Below, piece after piece: positions 33,929-46,055 of a stretch of 64,000 bases of DNA. Below the pieces are notes generated by a model. The model ran no database searches and was not told where the DNA came from. It saw only the letters and a program-made list of their open reading frames with translations. Source of the stretch: Tenrec ecaudatus. Taxonomy: Eukaryota; Chordata; Mammalia; Afrosoricida; Tenrecidae. A program made the position numbers and the translations under genes. Within the stretch, counting starts at the first letter, position 1; every line of letters starts with the position of its first letter. The DNA lies in assembly GCF_050624435.1 (NCBI RefSeq), contig NC_134546.1, forward strand, positions 40,937,501-41,001,500, given 5' to 3'.

Positions 33929-34488
33929 TGTGGTAGTTATATAATCTGGTGTCAATTTGAGGATTCAGAGTGAAGGGGTGGGGTCTGGCCTGTAAATCAG
34001 GTCATAGCCAATGAGGCCTCTGTGTGGGCATGACCTTCTGAGGACCCTGGGAACTCCAGTATTCCTCCTTGGAGGCGGGAGACTCTCTCCACTTAACTCC
34101 CTGTGAGATATCCCTGTGGAGAAGACACTAGAAAGAGACTGATAGAGCCAGACCTCTGGAGCCGGAGAAGCCATGTGGAGCAGAGATGGTTACAACACCA
34201 CTGCCAGCACTGAGATATAGATGCTTACACTGCCACTGGATCCATAGGACTTCCAACTCACTTGCCTGCGATCTTCCTGCATTTGGTGTCATTGTATATG
34301 TTGCATGAGTCTGAAGAGGACTTTATAGATTGTTATCAGACATATGAGCTAATATCAGACTTACAGACTTGATCTGGACTGGGCTGGGATGTTTTCTCAA
34401 TGTTCAACTGCTCTTGTATATAAAGCTCTTTCTTACACACATTTAAGTGTCTATGGATTTGTTTCCCTAGTCTACCCAGACCAACACA
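33929..34488 (-). mobile_element. ERVL-type (MLT2-like) solo LTR, antisense
   Basis: The reversed LTR end 'tctggtgtcaatttgagg' lies near the left edge and the reversed start 'gtttccctagtctacccag' plus 'accaacaca' at the right edge. Boundaries are TG...CA. The flanking pentamers 'ataca' (33924-33928) and 'ctaca' (34489-34493) differ by one base, consistent with a 5-bp duplication. It is a non-coding remnant of an old endogenous retrovirus-like element. Confidence 0.7.
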
Positions 34489-35308
34489 CTACATTTTTGT
34501 TTTGCTCTGTATTTCTTTGATCATTAGTGAAGTAGAATATTTTCTAATACATTTGCTTACTACTTAAACCTACTTATTTGTGAGAATAGATTATTTGTTA
34601 ATTGTAGTGGTCTCACTGTTTTAATTAGCTAGTGGCCTAGTGTTGTAAAAGATTGGTTTAAAAACAGTTCTTTTTTAAAAAATAAATAAATAAATAAATA
34701 AATAAAAACAGTTCTTTTTATTCCCAGACTTTTAAAGCCTTACTTAAAGAATATTAGCCTTTAACTAGTTAGGACATGTTTGTTTAACTCTGCTTGGATG
34801 CACATTTTATGTAACTCCATGGCACATTTGCTGCTGTAATAGTGCTTTACATCGTAAGAGTAGTTGGGATTTATTCTGATCTTGTAATTCAGAGGAATAA
34901 CATGTTTTTAGCCATCTACTACGACTACTAGTTGGTAGTTAAGAGACTAATTTCTGAGTAGCTGTTACATGAGTATGCATTGTGTTCAACCACTAACCTC
35001 AAGTTTGTGATTCAAACCTGAATAAGGAGCATGGAGGCCATGCCCGACCTGGCTTCACAGAGGATAAGGAGACTCCAACGCCACACAGACCTATAGCCAA
35101 TTGCCACAAGGCAGAAGTCAGACAGGCCTCCAATCTATATCTTTCTTTACCCTATTCTGACATGAGTGTTTCTACCTATCTCCTTTCCTTTCACCTTTCA
35201 TTATTGTGAGTTTGGTGAAGGTTTACTGAGCAGTTCATCAGTTTTACATCGAACTTTTCATGCACATGTTGCTTCATCTCAGCTATTGCATTCCCCTCTT
35301 GATGTAGC
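34489..35308. other. Intron 1, unassigned
   Basis: (AAAT)n at about 34678-34706. The stretch 34985-35020 ('ccactaacctcaagtttgtg') may be an AfroSINE remnant. No gene. Confidence 0.45.
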
Positions 35309-35720
35309 TGACACCACTCGTCCCAACTCCTCTCTGCTTTTCCCAGGATACTCTACTGTGCTGCTGGGTTTGATAATCCATTGCGATGACCACACAGAAC
35401 TCAGACGATACTTACGATTAGGGAATTTATTAGGGAAGTTAACAGGTTGGCAAAGTCGGATAAGAAAATGCTAAGGATACAGTCCTAGCTCCACACCAAC
35501 ACAACTCCTCAGCCATCAGCCAAGTCTCTACTGCCTTTCAGCATGTGGTCCCTTGAACTCTGGTCTCTGTGGACCAGAAAGCCTGCCCACTGTTCTGCCT
35601 TTTAGTCTCAGTTTCAGTACTACTCCCCACTCTGTCTCATGATCTTGACTCGAACCTACTTCTCTGGTGGTTCTTCCTTGATAGTCCCTACATTCTCACT
35701 AACAACAGGGAGTTGCTCAC
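35309..35720 (-). mobile_element. LTR-like repeat, family X, antisense
   Basis: 'tgacaccactcgtcccaact' at the left edge, then 'gatacttacgattagggaat' and 'ttattagggaagttaacagg'. It shares the last of these word for word with the copy at 52912. Confidence 0.6.
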
Positions 35721-36849
35721 AGCTTAGAAGAAGTCAACTATTTGAGATCAAAAGGGAGAAGCATTTGCCCAAAGACTAAATTTTAAAAGGAGAGGAAGAA
35801 AATTGGTAGTGGGAAAAGCAGAGTGGAGGTAGAATGGCTGGTGTCAGGAACATCAATGGGGGATTGCAATGGCTGAGAAGAAGCGACCTATGTATGAATT
35901 GTTTAATGTATAACTGATGATCTGCTCTGTAAACCTTCACACAACTCCCATGAATAATGAAAAGAAGGGCCGGGGGGTGGGAGCAAGGGAGGTTGGTATA
36001 GGTAGGTAGGTAGGTAGACTATAGCCACCAAAACCCTGGGGGAACCCTTCTACTCTGTAGCGCATCGGATTAGCAAAGCAGAAATCAACTTGATGACAAT
36101 GAAATTGATGTTTGTTTTGGGTTCTACCCGTACAACTCTGCTTGTATTCACTTTAGGATTACGAAAATAAAGCTTGGATTACAAATTCATGCTGATTGTA
36201 GTTTTGACTGTTTATTTTTTATTGGCTTTAAGATCTTAGGTAAATGACTACTTTCATTTTTGTATTAACAATAGATTTCAGTTTTCTGATTGCTACCTAT
36301 GAAAATGTTTCCTATCATAAAGGAACTGTTTTTTCCAAATAACTTAAGACAGTTTACTACTTGGTACAAAGTAGATATGTATTAATTTACATTCATTTCA
36401 ATCTGAAAGAATTATGATTTGAGTATCTCCTCATGCCCAACATTTTGTTTACATTCATTCGCAATTCAGAAGCAAAAGACACTTTCCCCTTGTGGGATTC
36501 AGTCTGGAGAGAGTGTTATGGATGGGAGTACGTGGGGATGATGCTTTGTAAGTTCATAGCAGAGTCTCTGTAATGCAGGAAGGTCTCCGTAATGCTAGGC
36601 ACTGCATTACTCAGTATTCTGTTGTTTGTGTTCTGTATGAAATTGAAGGCAGATAACTGGAGACATTGGTGAGGCAACAATGGAACATTCATACATTGGT
36701 CACTCTTGTAATTAACTGGGTAAGCTGCAGTGAGACACTGTCGAATCAGTTCTTACTGATGATGTTCCCCTCTGTGAATTAAAGTAAATCTGTGCTCTTC
36801 AGGGTTTCAAAGGCTGAATTTTCAAAACTAGATTTTCTAAAACTTGCTT
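35721..36849. other. Intron 1, mostly unassigned
   Basis: (GGTA)n at 36000-36017. A degraded AfroSINE tail lies at about 36020-36112 ('cttctactctgtag', 'caacttgatgacaatg'). No gene. Confidence 0.45.
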
Positions 36850-36930
36850 TGAGAAGCCTCTGAGTAGACTGGGGCCTCCCACTTTAGCCACCTAGTATGT
36901 TAACCATTTGCACCACCCAGGGACCCCCTT
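36850..36930 (-). mobile_element. AfroSINE head, antisense
   Basis: 'agtatgttaaccatttgcac' and 'cacccagggaccccc' match the reversed SINE head; only about 80 bp remain. Confidence 0.55.
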
Positions 36931-36979
36931 TTGTTGGCTACTAGGTGCTGACACATACTTAGACACACAGATGACACTT

Positions 36980-38560
36980 AAAGTGTATAATCCAGTAATA
37001 TTAATTGCACTCATAAAGGTGTGCAACATCGCCACAATTTTTCCCTAAAACGTTTTCATCACCTCAAATAGACATTCTGACTCATGAAGCATTAATTCCT
37101 CATTCTTCTTCCATAGTCTAGATATTTCACGTATGTGGGATCATTTCATATTTGTCCTTTGTCTGACTTACTTCACTCAGCACGATGTTTTCATGATTCA
37201 TTCACATTGTGGCATACACTGGGGCTTCATTTCTCTGGTCTATTAAATGTACATACTATACTTTGTACAAACACTTTGGTTATTTCCACCTTTTTTCCAT
37301 CATGAATAAAGTATAGAAGCAAAAGTTTCTGTGAGTGCCTGCTTACATTTCTTTAGGGTATATATACCCAGGATTGAAATTATTGGCTCATAGGTTAATT
37401 CTATTTTTAATTTTATGAGGAATCCCTGCAGCTGCATGATTTCACATCCCTACTATCATATCAATGCAGGAAGGTTTCAATTTCTCCACATCCTAGCCAG
37501 GATTTGTTGTGGTTGTTTTCTTATTGCTGTTGGTGTTTCTTTACAAGAGCCAACCTATTGGTTTTGAAGTAGTTTCTCAATTTGGTTTTGTTTGCATCTC
37601 CCTAATAACTAATGACATTGAGTGTTTTTTCACATGCTTGTTGGCTATTTGTGGATCTTCTTTGGGAAAATGTTCACATCTTCTGCCCAGTTTTTTATTG
37701 TTTATCTTTTTATTGTTATTCTTTAGACTCTTTCTACTTTCTTGATAATGTGCTCAGACACAAACATTTTTATTTTGAAGAAGTCAAATTTATCTGTATT
37801 TCATTGCTTATGCTAATATATCTAAGAATCTATTGTCAAATGCGTGGCATTAAAGAAGCTTAAAAGTGGAAACAATTTCTGCGTTTTCTTTTAAGAATTT
37901 GATGGTTTTAGCTCATATAATTAGGTTCTTGGTTCGTCTTGAGTTACTTTTTATATATGGTAGAAATAAGGGTTCAGCTTAATTCATCCAATTGTTCTAG
38001 CACCATTAGTTGAAGAGAAGATTCTTTCCCACTTGAGTGGAATTGACCCCTTTGTTGTCATCATTTACCCACATAGGTATGGATTTATTTCTGGACTAGC
38101 AATACCAAGTTCTTTTGATTGTGGAACTTTCAGTCATTTTGAATTTGGAGAGTCTCCCCTGTTTTCTTTTTCAAGATTGCCTTGGCCCATTGGTAATCCA
38201 TATGAATTAAAGGATTGACTTTACCACTTTTGTAAAAAGATCTGTTAGAATTTTGAAAGAACGGATTGCATTGAGTCTGTATATGTTGGGTAGCATTAAC
38301 ATCTTAACAATATAAAGTCTTCCAGTTTATAAACATGGAATGCCTTCCTATTTTTTTGCATCTGATTTCTTTCAGCAGTGATAGATAGTTTTAATCTAAC
38401 AGACTTTCACCTACTTGGTAAAATTTATACTCATGTATTCTTTCAGGGGCTATTGTAAGTAGAATCATTAAAAATTTTTGCCTTTTCCAGATTGTTCATT
38501 GTGGGTATAAAGAAACACAATTGACTTTCTTATGTAGCATATATTTCATTAAAGTTTATA
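36980..38560 (-). mobile_element. Mammalian L1 LINE, ORF2 end plus 3'UTR, antisense
   Basis: Reversed L1 landmarks appear in order: 'ttcactcagcacgatgtttt', 'ggtatatatacccaggattg', 'tttgcatctccctaataac', 'ttgatggttttagctcat', 'ccattagttgaagagaaga' and 'catcttaacaatataaagtc'. The last ones lie in the ORF2 C-terminal half. It is an L1MA/MB-age copy with no intact frame. Confidence 0.85.
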
Positions 38561-39189
38561 CTAAAGTATTCTTAATAAACTATCCTCATTGGATAACAAT
38601 AAGTAGATAGACTGATTCAGGAGAAAAAGAGTAGTTCTGTTTAAAGAAAAAGCTAAAGAAGTACTGGATAACAAGAACAAAATGTTCATTTCTTACAGGT
38701 GGACATGAAAGTGAAGCTGATTCGGCTATCTTTTTCAAAATTTACAAAAGACAAAAGCAGATTAGAAGTTGATTTAAATGGATTTTAAAATGGCTTGCTA
38801 AGCTACTGGTCTCCTGCACCATTTTTTGTTGTTTTGATGCAAGTTTTTCTGTGTCTGTTGCATCTCTTGCTGTTTCCACTCATCCAGAGCTATCATTTCC
38901 ATCGTGCTTATCATGGCCATCACAGTTCATTTTCTCACCTTGACATTGTACTATTCCGTAGCAGACCAAACCCAGACAACTCTATTTACATTTCCTTATT
39001 TAAATTTGCAGTCTTTTGATTTCCATTTGGGGAGGGGGGATTCTTGCTGATCTTTAATGATTTTTTAGTGCTGTCTGTTCTACCTCTCCTCCTGATACTT
39101 CCCACATCACTTTCTTGTTCCTTAATTGTAGGTTCCCAGCACATGCATCTGTGGGTTGGCTTTACCCACTACTTCTTTAGCTTTTCCTT
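38561..39189. other. Intron 1, between two L1 pieces
   Basis: Not assigned; it separates two overlapping parts of the L1 ORF2 region. Confidence 0.4.
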
Positions 39190-39625
39190 GAAATAGAATA
39201 ACTCTTTTGCTTCACTGACAAAGTCTAGGTATTTTATTTTTCTATAATTTGAGAAAGGGTGCATACAAATCTTCTCTAGAGGTCTGATCAGCTAAATCAC
39301 TGGAAAGTTTCAGCAAGCTGCCCATCTTTTTTTTCTTCTATAAATTTTTCAATAATGCATTTAAAGAAGAACACAACTGACTTTTGTGTGTACATTCGTC
39401 TTGTACTCTGCATTTTGTGGAATCTGTTTATTAGCTCTAGTGGCTTTCTTGTGGAATCTTTGACATTTTCTGTATGCGTATCTCTGTATAATGATAGTTT
39501 CACTTGATTTTCAATTTGGACGTTATCTGTTCTTGCCGTCTCTTTTATCGATTGAACTCCCAAGACAACTTAAAACAACAGTGGTGAAAGTGGAAATCTT
39601 TTCCTTTTCCTGGTCTTAGGGGGAA
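39190..39625 (-). mobile_element. L1 ORF2 fragment, antisense
   Basis: 'caaagtctaggtattttatt' repeats the L1 position already seen near 38410. It continues with 'cacaactgacttttgtgtgt', 'ctgtttattagctctagtgg' and 'agtggtgaaagtggaaatc'. Because it overlaps the first piece in L1 coordinates, it is a second insertion or a rearranged copy. Confidence 0.75.
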
Positions 39626-39631
39626 TTAAAA

Positions 39632-39705
39632 ACAAAACAAACAAACCCTCACCTTTTACCATAGAGTTGATTCCAACTCGTGGCAACCTCCTATGTGTTT
39701 AGATA
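39632..39705 (-). mobile_element. AfroSINE tail, antisense
   Basis: 'catagagttgattccaactc' followed by 'gtggcaacctcctatgtg'. Confidence 0.65.
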
Positions 39706-39804
39706 GCAGGAATGAAGAAAGGGTCTGGGGAGAACAGTATTAAGATTTGAATAGATTGTGTTTATGTCAGGGGTGATGTGAATATGCACTATCCCCTGAA
39801 TGTG

Positions 39805-40030
39805 GTAGTGGTTAAGAGTTTAGCTCTGAAGCCCGCATGTCTGGTTTCAATGCCGGCCTTTTCTATTTACTTAGCTAGGTTTCCTTCACTAGGCTGCTTA
39901 ACTGTTCAGAGTCCTTTTCCTTATTTGTAAAATTGGGTTAATACTCATGCCTAATTTATAGGGTTTAAGTAATGCTTAATTAATATATAGTTTGTCGAGT
40001 GTTTAGTACAGTGACTGTACCAAAAAATTT
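39805..40030 (+). repeat. MIR SINE, sense
   Basis: 'tggtagtggttaagagttta', 'gctctgaagcccgcatgtct', 'ttatttgtaaaattgggtta' and 'gtgtttagtacagtgactgt' follow MIR from the tRNA-like head to the 3' end, nearly full length. Confidence 0.8.
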
Positions 40031-40737
40031 TAACAAATGCTATTGGTAATTGAGTGTTTGAGACTATGTCTAAGTAGTAGATTACTAGTAGTAGATTAGA
40101 ATAAATTGTCAGCTATGTTCTAAGTAAAACAGAACTGGAGATATTTGTAAACATTAAGTAAATGGACTGGGACAGTGGAAGACTTGGAAAGTTTGTCATT
40201 GAATTCAGGAATTATCTTTATGAACCAGTGAGATGAATTAAGTAGCTCATTAGTTCTATCACTTTACTCTGGTGTTTTGAATTGAAGTGTGCTTAAAAAG
40301 CAAAACAAAAGTCATTTGTTAATGTTAAAATCAGAAGGATAGTTTAGGAATATTTTTTCTTTTTGAAAATACAGTGGTAGTTTAGAACCTAGCTGTAGAG
40401 AATATAGACTGTATCCATTCCATGCCAGTGCTTGATGAGATGATAGAGAATACTGAGTTAAAAATACTGGGGTTTACCAAAGAAATAATAAATTTACAAT
40501 GAATTTTATCAAGCTGATATTGAATTTAATGAAATAAATGTTAACTTATGGTGTGGTATACTATAAAAAACTTAGAAATCATATCCCTTTTGAGGTACAT
40601 ATTTTAGATTTAAGGACATGGTTTATTTAAACATTATTTCTAATGTTTACTTAATTTAATTACTTTTAGAATTGAGTCATTTGTATGGTTCTTAAATAAT
40701 TACAGCCATACTTCTTAAGAGGGTCCTGTGAGCTGGA
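40031..40737. other. Intron 1, unique
   Basis: AT-rich, no recognised feature. Confidence 0.5.
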
Positions 40738-40945
40738 GAGGAACCCTGGTGGTGTAGGGTTACGCACCTGACCGCTACCTGCCAGATTATTGGTTCAAAC
40801 TCACTAGCTGTTCCATGTGAGGAAGATGCAGCCATCTGCCTCTGTAAGGGGTTCCAGCCTTGCCTTGCAAACCTTGGGCCAGTTCTGTGTCCTATAGGGT
40901 CCCTGGGAGCTGGAGTCAACTTGACAATAGTGGGATTGATGTTGA
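40738..40945 (+). mobile_element. AfroSINE, sense
   Basis: 'aggaaccctggtggtgtagg', 'gattattggttcaaactcac' and the tail 'ggagtcaacttgacaatagt'. The closest SINE upstream of FOXN2 exon 2 (about 300 bp). Confidence 0.85.
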
Positions 40946-41249
40946 TACGGTGGACTAAATGCTTTACTAAGTATTTAATATACATTATTTAATTTTATTA
41001 GTGTCATTCATTCATTTAGTGTTATAGCAGTACATTTTATTTACATTCATTTAAAATAATGTAAAATAGGTTTCAATCTTTTATTGTAGCCATTTGTTTT
41101 AATTACAACAATACTCAGCCTAAGTATTCATCGGGACAATTGATTTTAGCACTTCTCTGATTTGGGGATGTTAAATATGTATCTTCTTTTCCCTAGAGAT
41201 TAAGAATCTTAAGAATTATGCTGATTGATGACTGTTTTCTTTATTGCAG

Positions 41250-41799
41250 AATTTAAGAGTAAATGGGTCCGGTAATTGGAATGACTCCAGATAAAAGAGC
41301 TGAAACCCCAGGAGCTGAAAAAGTTGCGGGATTAAGTCAGATTTACAAAATGGGAAGCTTGCCAGAAGCTGTTGATGCTGCCAGGCCAAAGGCCACTCTA
41401 GTGGACAGTGAGTCAGCAGATGATGAACTTACAAACTTGAACTGGCTTCATGAAAGTACTAATCTTCTTACCAACTTCAGCATTGGAAGCGAGGGTCTTC
41501 CGATTGTTAGTCCACTGTATGACATAGAGGGGGATGAAGTGTCCCCATTTGGACCATCTTGCTACCAGGACCCAGAGAAAAAATCCGCAACTTCAAAGCC
41601 CCCGTACTCTTTTAGTCTTCTCATTTATATGGCTATTGAGCACTCTCCAAACAAATGTTTGCCTGTCAAAGAAATTTATAGCTGGATTCTGGACCGCTTC
41701 CCATATTTTGCTACCGCGCCAACAGGCTGGAAGAATTCTGTTCGTCATAATCTGTCTCTGAATAAATGTTTTCAGAAAGTGGAAAGAAGCCATGGCAAG
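41250..41799 (+). CDS. FOXN2 exon 2: start codon and most of the forkhead domain
   Basis: FOXN2 is a nuclear forkhead/winged-helix transcription factor that binds DNA through its forkhead domain. The acceptor 'ttctttattgcag' ends at 41249. The CDS starts at ATG 41263; the codon just before it is an in-frame TAA, so the start is fixed. The exon ends before the donor GTCAGT at 41800. It encodes 179 residues in phase 0: '[20 protein letters not shown]', an acidic region with '[13 protein letters not shown]' (57-69), and from about residue 112 the forkhead domain. That domain shows '[20 protein letters not shown]' and the recognition helix '[15 protein letters not shown]' (156-170). The residues match mammalian FOXN2 almost throughout as I recall it; FOXN3 is the nearest alternative but has a different N-terminus. 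No frame defects. Confidence 0.97.
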
Positions 41800-42252
41800 G
41801 TCAGTATTTATGAGCATTGCTGTATCTGGTGGTGGTGTTGAGGGCGATATATGGTCATTATGTCCCTGAAAATCGGGATTTAAATTAGTAAGTCAGGTTA
41901 GCTCATTTTAAGATTGCTTGTGTAAATTCATCATTTATTTCAGTAAGCAAAAGACAGGCATTTCAGCAGAAGGATGGACAGAACACTTGAATGTGAACAT
42001 AAGAATAGCGGAAGTCAGAATGGTCAATAAGCATATTATGAGATAATTGCCCTTATTGGGAAACCACAACAACAAAAAGTAAAATTCTTGGGAACTCATT
42101 GTTTTTTCTCCCTTTATCATGATGATATTTATTGGCCCAATTATGAGGATTTCTTGTTTTCTCTATGTTGAAATATATTCCAAACAGAAGGCTGTAGTCT
42201 TTAACCAACTTCATCAGTAAGTGTTTGAATTCCTCTTCAGTATATTGTTCTT
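41800..42252. other. FOXN2 intron 2, 5' end
   Basis: Donor side of intron 2; no other feature recognised. Confidence 0.5.
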
Positions 42253-42635
42253 TTTTTAAAAAAACGTTTTTTTAGGGGCTCATACAACTCTTATCACAAT
42301 CCATACATACATCAATTATGTAAAGCACCCTTGTACATTCATTGCCCTCATCATTTTCAAACCATTTGCTCTCCACTTACACCCTTGGCATCAGGTCCTC
42401 TTTTTTTTTCCCCTCCCTCCCCACTCCCCGCTCCCCCCTCTCTCATGAGCCCTTGTAATCTTATCAATTACTACTTTGTCACATCCTGCCCTGTCTGACA
42501 TCTCCCTTCACCCCCTTTTCTGCTGTCCATCCCCCAGGGAGGAGGTCACATGCAGATCCCTGTAATTGGTTCCCTCTTTCCAGCCCACTCTCCTTCTACC
42601 CTCCCAGTACCGCCACTCACACCCCTGGTCCTATT
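42253..42635 (-). mobile_element. Tenrec-type L1 3'UTR, antisense, truncated
   Basis: 'aacgtttttttaggggctca' then 'ccatacatacatcaattatg', the C-rich block near 42415-42440 and 'ctgctgtccatcccccaggg'. It ends at 'cacccctggtcct'. Confidence 0.85.
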
Positions 42636-42682
42636 CTTACTTGTCTACTCTGACAATCTCTGATTTACAAATGGACTATGGT

Positions 42683-42850
42683 TGATGATCCTGTTGGGTA
42701 AGCATTGTACTGCTTACCACAGACAGTTGGTTCAAGCCCACCAGCCTCTTCATGGGGAAAAAAATGAGGGTGTAAAGATTTATAGCCTCCCATGGGAGGT
42801 TGCTATGAGTCAGGATCCACTCGATGACAGTGGAGTTGGTTGGGCAGATA
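42683..42850 (+). mobile_element. AfroSINE, sense
   Basis: 'gttggttcaagcccaccagc', 'gtaaagatttatagcctccc' and 'ccactcgatgacagtggagt'. The head is diverged. Confidence 0.75.
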
Positions 42851-43639
42851 GACCATTTATATTAATTGGTGTAATTGATATGATTGTGTTTAATTTCATC
42901 ACCTTGCTACATCTACTGTTCACTGACAGACTATCTTGTTATCTGATATTTTACATTTATAATAACTTCTAAAACATTCTCGGGCTGCTTCAGATAGTCT
43001 AGACCCCAAGCAGGACTGCAGCCAGACTTATTGTGCTCTCTGCTAGCCCCCTGGAGCAATAATTCTGGAGGCACCTGGATTGACAACGAGGCTGGATGCC
43101 TTCTCTCATTGTCTGCAATGTCTCAGTCCAGCTACGGACAGCCCTGGAAGAAGACAGAATATTGTGAGGGTGCGGGAAGGCAAGGGAGGCTGGGTAAGAA
43201 CCAGGAAGTTATAAGGAGGTTGGTGAGAGTGGAGGGAAGGGGTTACATGGGGCCATGATGGATGGAAGACAAGCTGGTTTCCAGCTTAAGATGAAGAGAG
43301 GCAGCAGTCAGGGTGGTACCTGATTATCACAATACCTTGTAGGTTCTGCAGTGGTGGTGAAGATGTGGAGAATGGGGGCTTGCTGTGCCATGTGTGTCCT
43401 GAGACTCAATAGGTATCCCATACTTGTGAGCAATAGGATGACAGGGGAAGGACAAGGGAAGCAATAGGATGGGACAGGCTGAAGATGGGGTACAGCCCCT
43501 GATTCACATAATGACCTGGTATTATCAGACCTAATGTTGCTAACTGGACAGTGGTCAGTGTATTTGTCCAGTTTTCTCTGTTCTTTTTTCTACTCTGAGC
43601 TTTTCTTGTTTATTTCATGATTCACTTATTTTTATGTTT
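42851..43639. other. Intron 2, unassigned
   Basis: G-rich stretch 43130-43480 without a recognised repeat or gene. It could be a degraded LTR. Confidence 0.4.
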
Positions 43640-43970
43640 CAATATTATCTCTGCCATTGACTTAAAGGTCTTTGGTGTTTTGTTTTTATTTTTAGTGGTT
43701 GATATACAATTTCCAATATACATCTTAATTTATCCTGATCTACTTTCAAGTGAAGTTATGCCACTTGAATGATAAATAGGATGTATGTCGTGTGGTATGT
43801 ACTATCGCACACATTTTCTCCCACTATCCTTTTTGTTACTTTTGTCATACATTTTACTTCTAGATTTATTGCAAAGCCCCGTTCGCTGTACATTATTGTT
43901 ATATTTGCTTCAAGCAGTCAATTTTCTCTTTTAAAGGAATTAAAATAGAAGGAAAAATACTATGTTTACC
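43640..43970. mobile_element. Old L1-like fragment
   Basis: 'agtggttgatatacaatttc', 'tctactttcaagtgaagtta' and 'tgtcatacattttacttcta' match an old L1M-type segment in order; orientation is not certain. Confidence 0.5.
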
Positions 43971-44011
43971 AATTCTGGTATTATGTATTCCTTTGTGTTT
44001 GTCAAGCATTG

Positions 44012-44205
44012 GCAAACATTGACCTGCAGGCTAAATTCAACCTACCAACTGCTTTTGTACAATGGAACACAGCCACATCTATTTTTGACTTCTTGTCTGT
44101 GGCTCTCTGGTGTAACCACAGCAAAGTTAGGTTGTTGCAACAGAGACCTTACGACCTGCAAAATCCAAACCATTTATTGTCTGGCCATTACAGAAAATGA
44201 TTGCT
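44012..44205 (-). mobile_element. MER5A-like hAT-Charlie MITE
   Basis: 'gtacaatggaacacagccac', 'tgtctgtggctctctgg', 'ttgcaacagagaccttacga' and 'gtctggccattacagaaaat' follow the reversed MER5A/Charlie consensus. It is an old, mammal-wide DNA transposon. Confidence 0.7.
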
Positions 44206-44284
44206 GATCCATGTTGCCCTATCTAGTATTAATTTTTCCTGTCTGGACAAGTTTATTTATCATTTCTTTTTGTTATTTTCTAAA

Positions 44285-44545
44285 ATGTGTTCTGTAATTG
44301 AGAGTGTACATAGCAAAACATACACAACTATTAACAATTTTAATGTAGATCATTTAATGATATTGCTTACAGTCTCCCAGCTCTCCCTTTTCTAAATTGT
44401 TTCCCCCTCTTAAATTTACCAGCCCCTAAGCTACCTGTCTAATCTTTCAGGTTGCTGTTGCCAATTTGATTCATTTCTAGTTATTCGAGAGCACATTGCT
44501 CAAGCCACACCTGTTTTACTTGTTAAGTGAAGCAAACTATTACTT
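44285..44545 (-). mobile_element. Old L1 3'UTR, antisense, uninterrupted copy
   Basis: 'gtacatagcaaaacatacac', 'ttaccagcccctaagctacc', 'ctaatctttcaggttgctgt' and 'gagagcacattgctcaagc'. This is the same subfamily as the interrupted copy at 60003 and shows what that copy looked like before insertion. Confidence 0.65.
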
Positions 44546-44584
44546 GGTTCTCAGAGGACTTGAGAAGTAGTTTGGGTCTGTGGT

Positions 44585-44740
44585 TACAGATTCCTGAGCA
44601 GTCGTGTCAGGTGCTTAGCCACCTCTGACTCCAGAAAACAGAGATTCCCATTTGAGACCTTGAATTCTGTATTTTTGTCTCTTGATGAATCAGATTCAAC
44701 TTGATGGCAGTGGGTTTGCTTTGGGGTGTATTGTCTCTTA
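44585..44740 (+). mobile_element. AfroSINE, sense, degraded
   Basis: Only the tail 'gattcaacttgatggcagtg' plus 'ggtttgctttgggg' is clear; 'gaaaacagagattcccattt' is the probable middle. Confidence 0.5.
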
Positions 44741-45847
44741 GTAATTTTAAGTAAGAGACAGAGTTTGAATCTCTTCACAGCGATTTGAAGTAGGTGGGCT
44801 AATACATAAGGATGAAATGTGAACAGGAAGACTGGCTCGCACACATTAAGTGATCTGTTCAATCTTACATAGCCAGTAAATGATCAGTGCTGAGGAGTTT
44901 GGTTTTAAACTGGTTGAATACTGCCATTCTTTAAAAAATATGATTTGACATAAAATGGTTTTATCTTGAAATTATATAAATATATGTATCTTAAGACTAA
45001 AGATATGCTGAGTAATATTACCTTACAAACGCTTTTGGGAAATGGAAGGCTTAAAATCTTCAGTCATCACAGTAGCTATGCCATAGAAGTTTTAGAAAGA
45101 CAAATTGAGAGGAAGGGCAAGAAACAAGTAAATACTGTCTTAAGTAATTGCTAATGATGTAGGTGGAAAGTACAATTCCAATGTTTAAAGGGTTTTTTAA
45201 ATAGAAAAGGTATAATATGGAAACAGTTGTAAGAGCTGTGAGGAAGCTTTATACATCGCATGGTTGGAAAAGGGCAGGTTATAATTTATATTTCATTTTT
45301 TACATTTGTAGAAAATAAATGTTAAATATTAAAATTTCATTCCAATAACATGAAATAGAAACAAAGAATTTACGTAATTTTAGACTGAAAGAGGTAATAC
45401 AATTTTAAGAACTGAACATCCATATGAATAATAGCAGTCGTCGGTGTTTGTTGGGTACAAATGTGTGCGGTGGTATCCTAAGCACTTTGTGTAAATTAAC
45501 TTTTGTTATACAGCAGTGCTTGAGGTATTGTATGTGTATGTGTACATTGGAGGACAGTAAGCAGCAGATAATTTATTTAATGTTTTAACAATACAATATC
45601 AATTTTATTCTTTTTCTGGTTTTTAATTGATAAATTAATGAGTTTATATAGTTTTTATATATTTACTTTTATAATTTTCTTTTTTCTTTCCTCAGACTTG
45701 ATAAAAACAGTTTCTGATAATTTTTGTTAATGAAAATATTTAAGGATATGAATTTTAAGTAGATAATTGGCCACATCTATTAAGCTTTGATGCAATAATG
45801 TTACTGGTATCATTTATTTACTGTGTTTGGGGTATATTTCGTGACCC
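44741..45847. other. Intron 2, mostly unique
   Basis: A weak MIR-like core may lie at 45440-45535 ('cctaagcactttgtgtaaat'). No gene. Confidence 0.45.
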
Positions 45848-46055
45848 AGTAGAGCCCTAGCAGCATAGTAGCCACACGTTGGGCTGCTAACCTTGAGATC
45901 AGCAGTTCAACACCACTGGCCATTCCTAGGGAGAAAGATGAGGCTTTCTACTCCTTTAAAGATTTATAGTCTCAGGAGCCAATAGGGGCAGTTCTACCTT
46001 GCCCCCAAGGGTCCCCATGGGTCAGAATTGACTTGATAACAGTGAGTTTGGTGGG
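45848..46055 (+). mobile_element. AfroSINE, sense
   Basis: 'gagccctagcagcatagtag', 'gttgggctgctaaccttgag', 'agggagaaagatgaggcttt' and the tail 'aattgacttgataacagtga': full length. Confidence 0.9.
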
